Counted from the stretch's first letter, positions 25,201 through 40,200 are shown. The stretch: 64,000 nt of DNA from Rhyacophila brunnea (GCA_022495005.1 JAGYXB010000141.1:62001-126000); one strand, 5' to 3'. Notes: a model not told the origin generated them from the letters alone. Numbers and translations are program-made.

Positions 25201-28200
25201 CAAAACTGCCGAACAATCCAAGTGAAGAGATCTTCACGTTGGCAGTATGACGCCGCAAATTTTCTAAATGCAATAAAATTGGCCTTTGCGGCGACCAAGT
25301 CGTACGGTCCGATGAGTCCAACAACTGGTTGAACTGGCTTAAGCAGTTATACATATTAGGACATTCCCAGAGGATGTGGTTCGCATCCTGTATTTCTCCG
25401 CCACATGGACACTGTATGACAGGTATGATAGATTTGAACTATTTCGAAATTCCTTTTTAAATAATCTGACTAATCGATTGCGCCATTTACGTTAAAGAAA
25501 ATCGCTGCTGGATTCGACATCATACAAGAACCCACAAAAGTATACAACCAAATATGTGATATAATAATAAATATTAGTACTGCAATGACGAAATGTCAAA
25601 TGAGATTTGGCAGAATCACTCTGAGGTTTGTTCATATAACACTAACTGATCGAAGCTTATTAGATATGACATAGAAAATATTGCACATTTATAGGTATAT
25701 TTATGATCATTAATAATTAGAACCTATATTTTGGCGTCTGGATTTTATATGGATATTTAAGAGTGATATCACACTATCCGCAAAGCGAAAATTGTTTAAC
25801 CAAAATCTTCCTCCAGTACCTACTAAAGGTGCAAAACACTTAACTTACGAGTTCAAATACTGAGAGTACCTAATACAACGTGGTGAGTTGCATGTTGGGT
25901 ATAACGCGCAGAGATCAACGAGAAATCAATTAGTACCTATACGAGAGGAAAGTGTAGAGATCTAAAAATGTATAAGTAGGACACATCTAATCATCTACCT
26001 AATGAAATCTAAGAAATAATCATGGCAATGATACTGATCACCGAGAAAAATGAAGATAACAAGGGGAGCTCTTCATCCAACAGTTAACTGAGTGGATAAG
26101 ATGAAGATTTTTTAAATATAAAATAAGTCAAATATTTTGTAAGATCTATTGAAATCCTACGTTGTTAAGGTATATTTTCCAATTGTACCGTTGTATTAAC
26201 CTTGGTGACATTTTAATGACGACGGAAGACCGAGCAGAATGGAGAGTAACGCTACTAGTGCAGGATCCCATAGACTTTTCGTATACATAATATGCGGAAC
26301 GCATTCTGACAATTGGAATAGGTTTTAGGGGTCACCAAGATATATAATGTCGATGTTGCCAGGCGATATTAGTGGTCAATTTTTTTTTATCGAGGTTTTA
26401 ATTTTTTTTCTTATAACCCACCAAAAATTGTTCTGAGTTCTTCAATAAAACCAAGACGGGATCAGGGATTGATTGAAAATGCAATAATTGTACCATGCCA
26501 TCGGCATGGTCGTAGAACGGTCCGTCCCGTTTGAAAAAATAAAAATAGCGGGTAGTGAAATGTGTTCAAAATTATCGATTCTTAGGACCCTTCTTGGCTT
26601 AAATTATTTTATTTAGTAGCATTTTTGTATATAATCACCTAAATTGGTTTCTTTACTATATCTATGCATATGACATTCGTTTTAGTATTATGGTTAATCC
26701 AGAAACAGTGTAGGTTGCATATATAGGTAGGTGAATAAATGAAATAACGATAACCACTAACCAAACTAAGTACCTACACATTTATTAAAAAAAAGAAACA
26801 AGAAGTCAAGTGTTCAAACTGCTTTAGGTATCATGATCACAGTTTTTACAAACAATACTTACACATTTGCACAATGATATTCGTGTCAAAGCCGATTTCT
26901 TATAACTACGTGATAATGTACGGCAGTCAGAATTACATTTGCATGGTTTAACCAAATAATTTGGCAGAGGTTCATTCGTCATTTGTCTTGGATACAAATT
27001 ATTTTCTCATAATTGTTAGAAGTTGTAGGAAATCAATAGGCTCAATAGTGGATCAGATGGGCTTTTCCATAAATAAACTTGTGCTGAAGCCCTTAAACAG
27101 TGTAAATGCTTATAATATCTAAGCCTTGGAGATTGTCCCTTAGTGTATGTAGTAGGTATGTGTTGGATTAATTGCAAAGATTTTTTTGTGAGGCCTCAAA
27201 ATAAATTACAGCTTGTTAAATGTATTTGAAAAAATGCTCCCACATTTGCAAAAATCAACGGAAAAAGTGAGCTGTACATTGTGGTGGATTTGACGACCCC
27301 ACACAATGGTTTAAATTGCAGGGATCAATTTTCACTGACGCCATTGATTTAAAATCAAAATCATTTAGAAGCAGACTCTGGAGTCTAGAATGTTCTGTCA
27401 TATATTTCATGCTGTAAAAATGCAAAATTTGGAGATTATCACAGTCCCGATACAGATGTTTTAATTTTAGGCATTAATTTCTGGAATAAACTTGCAACGA
27501 TTGGTTGCCATGGATTATGGTTTGAGGGATCTCAGAAGAAATTCCATGTTTTAGAATGCCAATTGGCAGCTGAACCTCTTGGCGAAAATATTTGTAATAT
27601 TATACCAGCATTACATTGTTTAACCGGCTGCGACACCACTAGTGACTGCATATGTACAAAGAAACAAGCTTTAACCATCTCGTCAACGAGTTTTGTTCAG
27701 GATGCACTTTCAGCTTTAGGAAATGGTTTATTGGAGACCACAGCAGTTTCAAGACCTGGAAAAAGTTTGCACTTACTTATTATATAAACAAAAACCAATA
27801 GCGAATGAGCTTCGGCATAAATTTATTTCCCAAAATATTGGATTTATTTTAAATTTGTCAAGAGTGATATGCACGTATGATTCATTGTATTTACACTGTT
27901 TAAAGCCTTCAGCATAAGCTTATTTACGGGAAAGCTCATATGTTCCACTATTTGAGCCTCTTGATGTCCTACAACTTGACTATGAGTTACGAGAAAATAA
28001 TTCGTATCCAAGACAAATGACGAATGAACCTCTACCAAATTATTTAATTAAACCATGCAAATGTAATTCTAACTGCCGTACATTATCACGTAGTTATAAG
28101 AAATCGGCTTTGACATATATATCATTGTGCAAATGTGTAAGTAGTGTTTGTAAAAACTGTGATCATGATACTTAAAGGAGTTTGAACACTTGACTTGTTG

Positions 28201-31200
28201 TTTCTTTTTCTTTAATAAATATGTAGGAACTTAGTGTGGTTAGTGGTTATCGTTATTTCATTTATTCACCTACCTATATATGCAACCTACACTGTTTCTG
28301 GATTAACCATAATACTAAAACTAATTACATGTGCATAGATATAGTAAAGAAACCAATCTGGGTGATTCTATACAAAAATGCTACTAAATAAAATAATTTA
28401 AGCCAAGAAGGGTCCTAAGAATCGATAATTTTGAACACATTTCACTACCCGCTATTTTTATTTTTTTAAACGGGACGGACCGTTCTACGACCATGCCGAT
28501 GGCATGGTACAATTATTGCATTTTCAATCAATCCCTGATCCCGTATTGGTTTTATTGAAGAACAGAACAATTTTTGGTGGGTTATAAGAAAAAAAATTAA
28601 AACCTCAATAAAAAAAAATTGACCACTAATATCGCCTGGCAACATCGACATTATATATCTTGGTGACCCCTAGAACCTATTCCAATTGTCAGAATACGTT
28701 CCGCATATTATGTATACGACAAGTCTATGGGATCCTGCACTATACAGAATATTATACATTCGGCTTACTAATTACGATATTTAGGTGTAAACTGTAAGTA
28801 GTGTACATATTTCAGAGAACATGACGCCTGTAGAATGATAAGTATCGCAATTTTTTTTTTGTGCTCATTTTAACATTCATACGCAAACAAATCAAAATGT
28901 CTGATTTAAATAAGAATAGCAAAAAAATCTCTTTGTATAACGTACCTACTTACTTATATGTATTCAAAAAATTAAATACCTTCTTTGTCCGCAACAATTT
29001 ATTCATGGAGTGGGTACTTAACAACATCGAAACAGGTTTTTTTTTTATATAAACACTTGATACGAATAATAACTATAAAAAAACCTAATCACGATCTTTT
29101 GAATTGAATAAAAAATACACGGGTACAAATATACCGGCGTGTTAACAAACTGAATATAAAAAGCGGTTTATAGGTACCCACTAGAGGTGTTGTGACATTT
29201 TTAATTGAGTTTACAAGTCTTGTGTCAACTGAATATCGCTGTACATTTATTAGGTGATCAAAAATGCGGTTAATTTATTCGAAGAAATCCTTCGGTCGTG
29301 AATAATAAACTAATAAGTGATTGATTATCGGTACACTGTCTGGAAATTCGTGATACCAAACGCTAATGTTCATAAAAAAGGTGACTTGAAGGCAGAAAAG
29401 GGAAAATGTCACTTCATAGAGATATAATAAGCTGTCAAACATGACAGCGAGAATCAGAGTACGTATCTGAGAAATAAAAACTTTTGTAAAAAGCTCTCGA
29501 CCGAGGAAAAAAATGAAGTCATTATAATCTTATCTCCTCAACATCGGGCAAACGTAATTATTTTTTATCACCAGTGTTTACTTTTTGGTGATATCGTTTT
29601 TATGACTTTATATCATGGCAAACTAGTGTAGAATAATTTTTAATTGTTTCAAAGTGATGTGGTGAATATCACGGATAAGTGCCATAATTTCCCATTGAGA
29701 ATTTTAGCACACTTAAATCAGAAGCATCTTCAAAATTACTTGGACTGACCGGGTGACAAATGTTGAAGTTATCAATCGAATGGGGAAGGACCGAGAAGTT
29801 CTACGTAGTATCAAAACCAGGAAACTACAGTACCTCGGCCACATTATGAGAGGACAAAAGTACAGCATTCCCCAAGTTGTCATTCAAGGAAAGATCAATG
29901 GTAAGCGTAGCAGAGGAACGGCGCCGCATTTCGTGGCTTAAGAACCTCCGTGATTGGTACGAGTGCAGCTCCACTGAACTGTTCCGGGTAGCAGACGACA
30001 AATCTAAGATCGCCTTGATGGTGACTGACCTCCGCTAGGGATGGCACAATAAGAAGAAATCGGAGAAAAAAAGGAAATATGGAATATTTATATACGTGAG
30101 TTTATTTATAATATATCATGCATGAGTATTAGACAGAAAATATTATCCATTTTAAAGGCAAACTTTAACAATTATTATATTAAGTAATACTTTTTAACTA
30201 TTATTAATAATATTTAAAAGATTGTCTGTTGTAACACCTTTTTGTAGTAGAATTAGTAACAGTTTTTTGTATTGTATATTGTAGCGTGTAAAGAAACTAA
30301 AATATAGTCGGCATGTTGCATCGGAATATTTACGCATTAGTTGATTTTAATGGCGGACCAGATTTGAAACCGATTACAATAATCGCATTAAAACATAACG
30401 GGGCATTACACAAAAGTGACAGGCTAGCAAATAAACCCGACGCGAACGAATAATAATCGCCAGTATTTATTTTATAGACCAATTATCAATACTTGAATAT
30501 TTAATCGGACCTGTGTTAATATGCCCCGACAGGTTGGATGATTAAAATCAACGTAATAGTATTATAATTAGACACCGGACATCTGGAGTCCTTTTTTTTT
30601 TGGGACGGACTCGAATATTACAACATTTTTTAATTAAAAAATGCGTTAATAATTTATGGAACCTATGTTTTTCAGAAAATTAAGTTGTACGATGTAGTAG
30701 GTACAATGAAATATGAAATAAATGATATTGATAATATGTGCAAGAGACTTTATCGATACTCAATTATATAGAAACGCTGCTATTAGTAGATATACTATAC
30801 TATTTAGAGAAATTAATGAAGCGCTTACGTATAGAGTGGAAGAATTAGTTGTTAATAGTAATATCTATAATATTTAATAATATTCCACTTTTTATATACC
30901 TATTATTGAAATCAAAGTTTAAAATTTCTACTAAACTACTTTTATTTTCACTATCAAATAACAAATCACACTTGCTCCCATAATGAGAAGGACCTGACAG
31001 CTAGCGTATTATGAAAATCGTACCAAATCTGAATGATTTCGTATATTATGTTGATACTACGAAAATATATAATATGAAAACATATTATTATATTATATGG
31101 ATTTATGGATGGGTAAAATGGGGAATATCGGACCTACGTGGTTAATGAAACCCTTTAGAAAAAGTTTCGTACGAAAGATACTTTAAATCGTACTTTGGTG

Positions 31201-34200
31201 TTTCAAGCAAGTGGTTGGACATATTGAGATATTCAATTTTAATATATAGGTACTGATGTTGTAATGTTTTTTTTGACATTTTATAGGCCATTTTCAAAAA
31301 CTTTATATTCATCATGCAAAATATGTAAGTACATGCGTTTTCTGTTATTTGCTACTCCCTAATACTATAAATTATATATCATAGTATTATTTCAATGAAA
31401 TATATAAACCCGATATAATTATTTATTTCGGAAGTTATCAGAATGATACAATCATAATTAGTCGACATTGATACATTGTGTATATATAGTACCTAATACC
31501 ATTGCTAATAAATTATTTTATCAAGAAAATATTAGATATAAATAGGTATAACACAGTTGCAGTGCCTACCATTTGCCTTAACAAGTTGACCTTGGTTCTA
31601 ATAGTTCATTGCTTTATCCAATCTGGGAGTTCACATGAAACTATAATTTGATGTAGGAATAGTAATATGGTAGAAAAAGCAAAAAAAACTTAACCTGCGC
31701 GTTTGTTAACTGATCTACGTATTTTCTTAAAATCCGAGATCACTTCAGTTTTGACGATTATGGATTATAGCTTAAAATTGTTTATTTGTTTTTATTTAGT
31801 GGGTAGGTATATTTCGTGATATTTCACATTAGCTGGTTCCATTGTTTACGGGAAATGACGATTTAACGGGCTTACCTATTGAATCTATTAATAGTATGCA
31901 ATATATTCATTACGCGTTTTCACAAACACTTCAGATAATCAAAATTTGTTTTTTACTTGATCCTTTACTAATAGGTAAGAAGGTTTTAACAATCTTTTAT
32001 TATGTCAATGTGCATTTACGATCGGTGAGTGCGCATAGTGCACGAAAAAGCCAGAAGGCATAACCCGGTCGTAAATAATGACTAATAGAATACCTAGTAC
32101 AAAACATAAATCAATTAGAATTTATTGATTAATATTTTTGCCACTCGTACCCGGTAGATATAGGGACCATTATACCACTTTCCTCTAGAAGGTATATAAG
32201 GTACTTTTAAACACTTTGTACATTTTGCATTTTGTTTATTGTTATTAAATCTTAGTTGATATTATTCTTTTGACTTATTAACTTAAAAATAACAACAATG
32301 GATGAAATATAATATTTCTAAATATTATAATATGTCACATATATAATATTGTGTAAGTATATAATATATAATTATCAAGCCTCGATAGCGAAGGCTGCGT
32401 GACTAGCAAATGCACTTACGACCTATGTAAACCTGCCGCTCTGTAATTTTATTCTTGTAAATCCACGGTATTATAGATGGTTGCACTATTATATCTAAAA
32501 TGTAAACATAAATTTATATGCAATATTGGTATATACTACAGCTGATGATGATACATACTATCGTATGGAAAATAATTCATTTTTAAGTTGAGGGTTTCTT
32601 GTACGTATCATGCGACAAAAGCAATAAAATCGTCTTCAAGTTTTTGTCATTGGTCGGGAACCTTTTTTGATACATACACCTACGGCAGGTGAATTTTAAA
32701 CACATCAAATTTTTCACAGTTTTGAAGTTACGCTATTTCTTAATGTATATAAACCAGTCATTTAATAAATAAGGACAAATATCACCAACAAGTTAGTTCA
32801 AGTAAACAATCGACTCCCACGTCCTCTATACTTAATTGACTTTTTATGCAATAATATATACCTACCTATATTTTGTACTGTTATTCAATTGAAAATGTCC
32901 ATTAGGATAAAATCGGTTGAGTATCAACATTATGGAATAAATGTGGAAAAAGTACGAAAGTACATATTGTAAAGTGTTTTAATGAAATATGTATCTAGGT
33001 ACCAGTCGTTTTATGTGATGAATAGTTCTTTACACTTTATAATATGTAAGTATTTAAATCAAATACATAATATAATCATATATCAGATAATTTCTTTTTA
33101 ATAACAACATTTAAATAAAATGCTAATTATGTCGAATGGCCACCTAATCGGCGCGCCTTTAGCGTACAATGTATTAAATGGGACGGCGGGACTTTTTTTA
33201 ACGTTACACACCTACAAACTTACCTGTAGAATGGCCAAAAATGGAACTACGAATTACCATAGGACACCATTTTGAAAATTTCATTCGAATGTCAGATTTT
33301 TTCCAGTTACTAGTCTTGATTGGGTAGTTTTCGACAATGGCTCCATTTTTTTGTAGTACTTATTCCACTTTTTATCAATAAATTAGGACCGGTTTCGTCC
33401 GCCTCAGAGGGACATTTTCAACTGAATCTTCCCTTGTTCGGTTGAAAATGTCCCTCTGATGCGAACGAAACCGGTCCTAATTTATTGATTAAAAGTGGAA
33501 TAAGTACTACAAAAAAATGCGTTTTATTAAATTAAACAACAATAAATATTAACGTAATACAATGACTAAGTGAAAATCTGAAGCAATATTATATTGCAAA
33601 ACCTTTAGAAGAATGCAATTACGGCTTACGCAATACATAATATTATAATAGTGGGTTCAAACGAATATTTTCAGGGATGTCTCGCATCTACAGATGTACG
33701 CCACTGGTATATTAGTTGAAAATGTCCCTCTGATGCGAACGAAACCGGTCCTAATTTATTGATTAAAAGTGGAATAAGTACTACAAAAAAATGCGTTTTA
33801 TTAAATTAAACAACAATAAATATTAACGTAATACAGTGACTAAGTGAAAATCTGAAACAATATTATATTGCAAAACCTTTAGAAGAATGCAATTACGGCT
33901 TACGCAATACATAATATTATAATAGTAGGTTCAAACGAATATTTTCAGGGATGTCTCGCATCTACAGATGTACGCCACTGGTATTTTGAAGATGAAATTT
34001 CTTACGATCGATTTGATGAAATTCTTCAATGTCAATAGTTTGTAATCAAATAGACCAGTTTGGGCAGAGCATCCTCAAAATACTTAAATATCTAAAGAAA
34101 TAAACAAGTAGGTATGTGACTTTTTTATCGATATGTAGGTACGGTATTGTTGCTTGGTAATACTAATAGGTATCAATATGATACATTTAGAACATAAAAC

Positions 34201-37200
34201 GGGTCAGCGGACAAAATCTTTCAATATTTGTATTTATATTAGTGGTAGGTACGCAAAAGCTATTCGATATTTAATTATGAAAAAACATATTCTACACGCA
34301 TTTTATAAAAATGGTTTACATTACTTACCTGCAATAAAACAAACCATCAATTTTGTAATGCGACCTTTTTAATTGCATTTTGCGAATTTGAATTCGTTTG
34401 TGGTGGCCGCAAGTCGCGTTATAATATTGGCAAGACGATTATCTTAATTACAATAATTACCATCGCACCTGAGCTGCCAGAAAAAACAACTGACTAATTG
34501 TAGAAATCCATACTAAGAATCATTTGGGCAAAAGTCTTCTTAGGATATTGGATTCGTCCACCAATTTAATGTGTTTTTTTATGGGTTGACGGTTAAAAAC
34601 TCCAACAGGCCGGCCTTTAATTATAATAAATTAATAACACTGGAATTAGGATTGTAGGCATAATGACAACATTATAGAATTAATTTTGTTTTGATGACCA
34701 TTGAAATAGACAACGTATCCATAACGAATTGCATATATGAAACATAATAATATTTTCTATCGAATGTCAACAGTGATAACTGATAACAATAATATTGAAA
34801 TAAAATGTATAGAATTGTGGGTTCCTATTTATTTTATAAAATTTTGGTTAACCTACCAATTAAATACGAGAATTAAGTGAGCTATTTGACGAATCCACTG
34901 GGTTCTTGCTCCATTATAAAAAAAACTTGATGTATAATTTTGACTGCATCTATCAAACTGTACAAATAAACAATCCTGCGAAAACCTGACAAAACAGCGA
35001 AAAACTCATGTCAAACTGACATGAAAGTAAACGTCTGTCACAAAACAAAAATCATGCTCTTATCTTAAATACTTAATATAAACAGTAATCAGGCACCCTA
35101 AGCTTATTATTACTTTATATAGTTATTTGCTTATTATATCTATTATAATCCACCACTATGTGGTTAAGACGTCAATTTGAATACTCTTGTCTAGCGACAC
35201 AGCTGGGTTCGCTAGTTTAATTGCACGTCGTATAAAACACGTGTAGGAAAACATTCCAAATACAAAATAATGAAAATTGTGCAAACTTGCAAAACCTAAA
35301 AATACAAAATCAATAGAACAATATTATTAACCTAAATAAGAAGTTATAGCTACAAAATATGGCGAAATTGCTACTAACGTAAATGTCATATAATTTTAAA
35401 TTATATGGTAATCGCGGTAGAATACAATATTAATTACGATTACAGATTCAGACATGATATTAATTTTACTAGAACATAATATTATCTTTTCTCGGTTACA
35501 CGCAGTTAATTCAAAGATCATAACAATAATTATTGCTATGTAATTAATTCAGTTTGTTTAATTATACATTGGTAGTAATATAAAACAACAAAGCAAAGCC
35601 AACTGATAATTAAGTCTTACACGTATAATTATATCTTTGAGTCAATTAAAACAGCATTCAATGCAAATTTGTTTCGATTACAATGCGAGATAAGCGATAT
35701 TATTAAAAAAAAAGTAAACGCCGAGCAGTAAAATAGACAATGATGATGCGATGTTTATCATTATACGTAAGAACTGTCGGCAGATAATAAATACGTTTTA
35801 CAGCCTCAATAATGGCTGCAAATTTATAAAAAAAAAGTGAACACGAATTTCTTTTGTTTATGGTTTGCTTTATTGATCATTCATTATCTATTGATCAATC
35901 AGCGATTATGTGATATTAGATTTTCTCAAACAAAAAATATTATTTAAAAATACTACCTATATGTAAAATTATTATTTTAGTCAATGCGATTTTATGAAAT
36001 TTAGGTCTCACAATCTATAATCACAAGGGAACACAAAAATAATGCCTTATGGGTGAGGCTAATGTATAATTCTTGAGTGTGAATAAATATGGGGTAAACT
36101 TAAACACGTCTTAATTTACGACGGATCTTAACAGCATGGCCCCCACAAGGGAGGGGGAGCTGACAGGACTCTGGCCTAGGGGTCCAGGTTCAGAGGGGGC
36201 CCGGCGTGGCGGATCGACCACATAATTGAGATAAACACACATCTTAAATTTGCTCTAATTGTAAAAAAAAGTCGTCTGCGGGGATATTTTACTTCAGGGT
36301 TATTACCATTTTAAAATAGGTGTATGGTTGTATGATGCAATTTTTGGTTCTTGTGTATTGTTAAAAATCGCTAAAAATACAGTGAATTTTTATTGACCTC
36401 GATTTAGAAAACGCCTGTGTAGAGCGTCAGACTGCTTTTAACCTTAGTGGTAGGTAGGGGGGCCGCCAAATAACATGACCTGGGGGCCATGCTTAACAGC
36501 CTACCTCCACCCTTCGTTACTGAGTGATGATTATAATAAAATATCGAACCATGGGAAAGGTGGTGTGTTGTTGACAGGTAACTAGATTAATTTGAAATAC
36601 TTACACTAAAGCAGGGTAGTTTTGTTCAATTTCCAACAAAAAAAGTCTCACCGCGTTCAAAAGATAATAATAATGTAGTAGTAAACAATTAAACAAATGG
36701 TGCATAGTTAAGGCTACTTTGTGCACAACGCGGGTGCATCACATATCACACCACATTGCAATAATATAGTGTGCGTGCACCCTGTAATCAGCGGATAATT
36801 ATGCTGTCAATCGCACACACAACTGTTGTGCAAACCGATCGCGTGTTTGCTAATGATTGATAATACGATTCGGCGCATTGTGTGTACAATGCCGACCGTC
36901 TCATTCGATGCTAATGCAACGTGAAATTATTATGCACGCTGGTTGAAATTATTATTGCGCGGATTATTTATTTTTCCGGCTAAAAGCGTTGCATTCGCGA
37001 GCAACATCTGTTTTACATTCGCAGATTATGGTTAGGTAGGTAATTCTTTGCAAATTCGGTTTGAAGAAATTGCATGTAGAATAGCTAAATAACTGTTTTG
37101 TATTTTGTTAATAAGTAAATTAGACGGTATTTAACTTACCCCTTAATTACAAACTCTCTGAATTCTTACGACATACACACTTCTTCTTCTTCGATGGCGC

Positions 37201-40200
37201 TACAGCTCCGTCCTCCAGCCGGAACGGTCCTCCCGCACGTCTTTTCCAGTTCATGATTTTTAGCAGCTGGTTGGCATCTTTTGTAATGTTGTCACCCCAT
37301 CGTATTCGTGGCTTTCCCACTGGCCTTATCCCCCCTGGATTTCCTTCGAGGATCTTCTTCGGTATCCGTGCCTCAGGCATGCGCTGGACATGGCTTGCCC
37401 AGTTCAGCCTCTGGAGTGTTATGAAGGTGGAGAGTTTTGAATCTTGGTATAAGCGGTATAGTTCCGTGTTGTACCTAATTCTCCACTCCCCACCATCATT
37501 CATGGGTCCGTATATCCGCCTCAGGATCTTTCTCTCAAAGCAATCCACCATTTCAGCTGCTTTCACATTTAGCGTCCATGACTCGCACCCGTATGCAACG
37601 ACTGTGCGTATAATGGTTTTATAGAGCCGGGTCTTAGTTTTTCTGTGGACATTGCTGGATTTGAATATGAGCAGCAATGAGAAGTACGATTTATTTGCAG
37701 CGGTTAAATACGGGCTTTTATTTCTTCCAGTTCCTCGTTCTCTTTTGTAATATTGGAACCCAGGTATATGAACCGGTTGACAACCTTAAATTGATGGGGT
37801 TTCCAAAACTGGATCTTTGGCCCAGCCTACTCTGATTTTGTCGGCTTTGTACCATGACTTTAGTTTTGTTTTCATTTACTCTTAAGCCAATCTCTAGTGC
37901 GGCCCTTTGGAGGTGGTCAAATTCTTTCTTCACAATCTGTATGGACGACATACACACAGTCGCCCATAATAATTAGTGGTAGGTATGTACACAATATTAT
38001 TTTCATGTACGTAAAAGTGAGAAGCAATATACGATGATAATTATAGCTAATGCAATGATACCAACTACACCATCGCTATGAAACCATAAAAAACTAGTAA
38101 AACAAGTTGTCAACTTAATAAAACGGCTTAATTTTTTAAGACTACCTACCGTATATTATTTTAATGGCTGTTCAGCTAAGTTGGCGACTTTTTCTGTTTA
38201 AGTAACTCATACATTATTAAATAAATGGCAACTGCATTTTTTATTGATTTTTATTGAGCAATGCCGAGTGCGATACGAGTGTTGCCGATTTGATGACGTT
38301 GTCAACTCAACTCAAGACGTTATAATTTAAATAAGTGCACATGCAAAAAACCGATCGCCAATAGTAACTCAATTTGGAAAGCGCTTCAGAGTATAAGGCC
38401 CCGTCTACCGTAGGCGCGTTCGGCGGAGCGTTGAGCGGCGCGCGCAAATCAAACGTATAACTCACATTTAAGTAATATACCATGCACAATTAGGAAAGGT
38501 AAGCAAGATTCGCCACAAAATTGCACATACGTGCATAATATTATTAAAGAGTATTTATAGATTATTTCCAGGGATGCTTCGAATCGATAGCATCTATAGT
38601 CCGCACGCCTGTGGCGAAGGGTGGAGGTAGGCTGTTAAGATCCGCCATAAATAGTGCACATTAAACTTTGTCAGTCAAACGTATATGTTTTTATTGAAAT
38701 GAGACTAAAATTTACAGATTGTTTAGTTTTTAAACATGAATTAAACCCCGCCTAAACTAAACCATAATACTATTGGTAGATATATTTTAGGCGATACGAC
38801 AAAATTGTGCACACTTTTTCATTCATACTTATTTTTTTTCGTTGGATTAACAATACATACGTATTACACAATATATTGTAGGTTCATTTTTTTTAAATTC
38901 ATTAGGCCCTGCCTAAACCAAACTATAATAGATAAAACTATTATTGTATCTATAAAATATCCAAAGTTATTTATGATTTAATTGCATAATTTTAGATATT
39001 TTGTGGAGACGGAGTATTTTTTGGCTCTTATATATTATGGCTAGGTTTTCGCAGGGTTTAATTGAATTTTAAAAACTAACCAACACCTGTAAATTGTAGT
39101 CTTAATGAGTGACAAAGTTTAATGTGCACTATTTATATCAGATCCAGCCTACGTCTACCCTTCGCCACGGCCGCACGCTACTATGTAGTATGTAAAAATA
39201 TGAAAAATCTCATAATTATTATTCAATAATAACTAAATCATAAGAATCGGCGAGGCGGAAAAATACTAAGCGATAAATCAGTACATCCCGCCAGTTTTCC
39301 CATACCCACGGCAAAAACAAATCCCGGGAAAATAAATCCCGGCCGCGTGTAAACACCGGACTTACTATCGGAGTCAACGGAGCGCTCGGCGAATCGAATT
39401 AATCAAAATCGGCGGATTAACCGATTAGCCGGATTAACGTGACGCTACGAACGGCTCAATAATACAACACTTAATCGTGACCGGCGAACATTTATCATTG
39501 TATCGACGTTTCAATGTTGCGAAACACGCCTTAATATTAATAATAACAATGGGGGGTCTTGTCGCGGTCTGTTCGCGTTAGAAAAACTAACCAATAGTAA
39601 ATTCATAATGTTGTACTCTTAAAAAACCGCGTTAGCATTAAGAATATACGAGGTTATGGTTGAATTTGTTTATGATCATTCGAAATTTAAATAAAATTAT
39701 ATTTTAGTTATTAATGTCCATAAAGCGTCAATGAGATTGAATTACTTTACGAGCTGCTTGTTGGCGAATTTACAATTTGCCTGTAAAATCGCCCAGTGTC
39801 ATCATCGAACAAGGTAACAAGCAGATTGTAAACAATCTACCGAGAAAAGTTGAAAGCCGGTCAACTTTACACGCTACACGCCGGCGTGGGCCTACTGCGT
39901 CTGCGCAGTAGAGCGTAGTAGCGACCTCCCGGTAAAAAACGAACTACGTTCTGTCAAAATAGTCGCTAGCTTGTTGGCTTCTCAGCGAATGTAAGTTTTG
40001 TGAGTCATCATCACAATCGCAGTAGCTGAATCGCCCGCTTTTAAATTCGCCAACAAACAGATTGTGAAGTAGCTCAATGTCATTGATGCATAAGACAAGA
40101 ATATAAATATGGGGTTTGTCTTCTTCAGCCGCATTTAGACCAAGCGAGCGAATGTTTGTTCTCTCCCCACTCCAGCGAAATTATTATGCTCGCTCAACAA

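Larger units (their letters stand above)
30569..34619 (+). mobile_element. 4.05-kb TIR DNA element, copy A, 8-bp target duplication
   Basis: Starts TAGACACCGGACATCTGGAG and ends CCGGCCTTTA. The complement of the end, TAAAGGCCGGCC...TTGGAGT, pairs imperfectly with the start. Flanked by ATTATAAT on both sides (30561-30568 and 34620-34627). The same element lies inverted at 43902-48119. Only short frames (up to about 73 codons), conserved between copies but without a recognised family; no transposase seen. Internal nested hairpin at 33350-33510 and a 274-bp tandem duplication (33441-33714 and 33715-33988). The 8-bp duplication suggests hAT or another 8-bp superfamily. Confidence 0.8.

Noticed and set aside
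34154..34372. Frame shared with 44018-44374 as a possible conserved gene
   Set aside because: The similarity follows from both lying in copies of the same 4-kb element; the frames end differently and no family is recognised.
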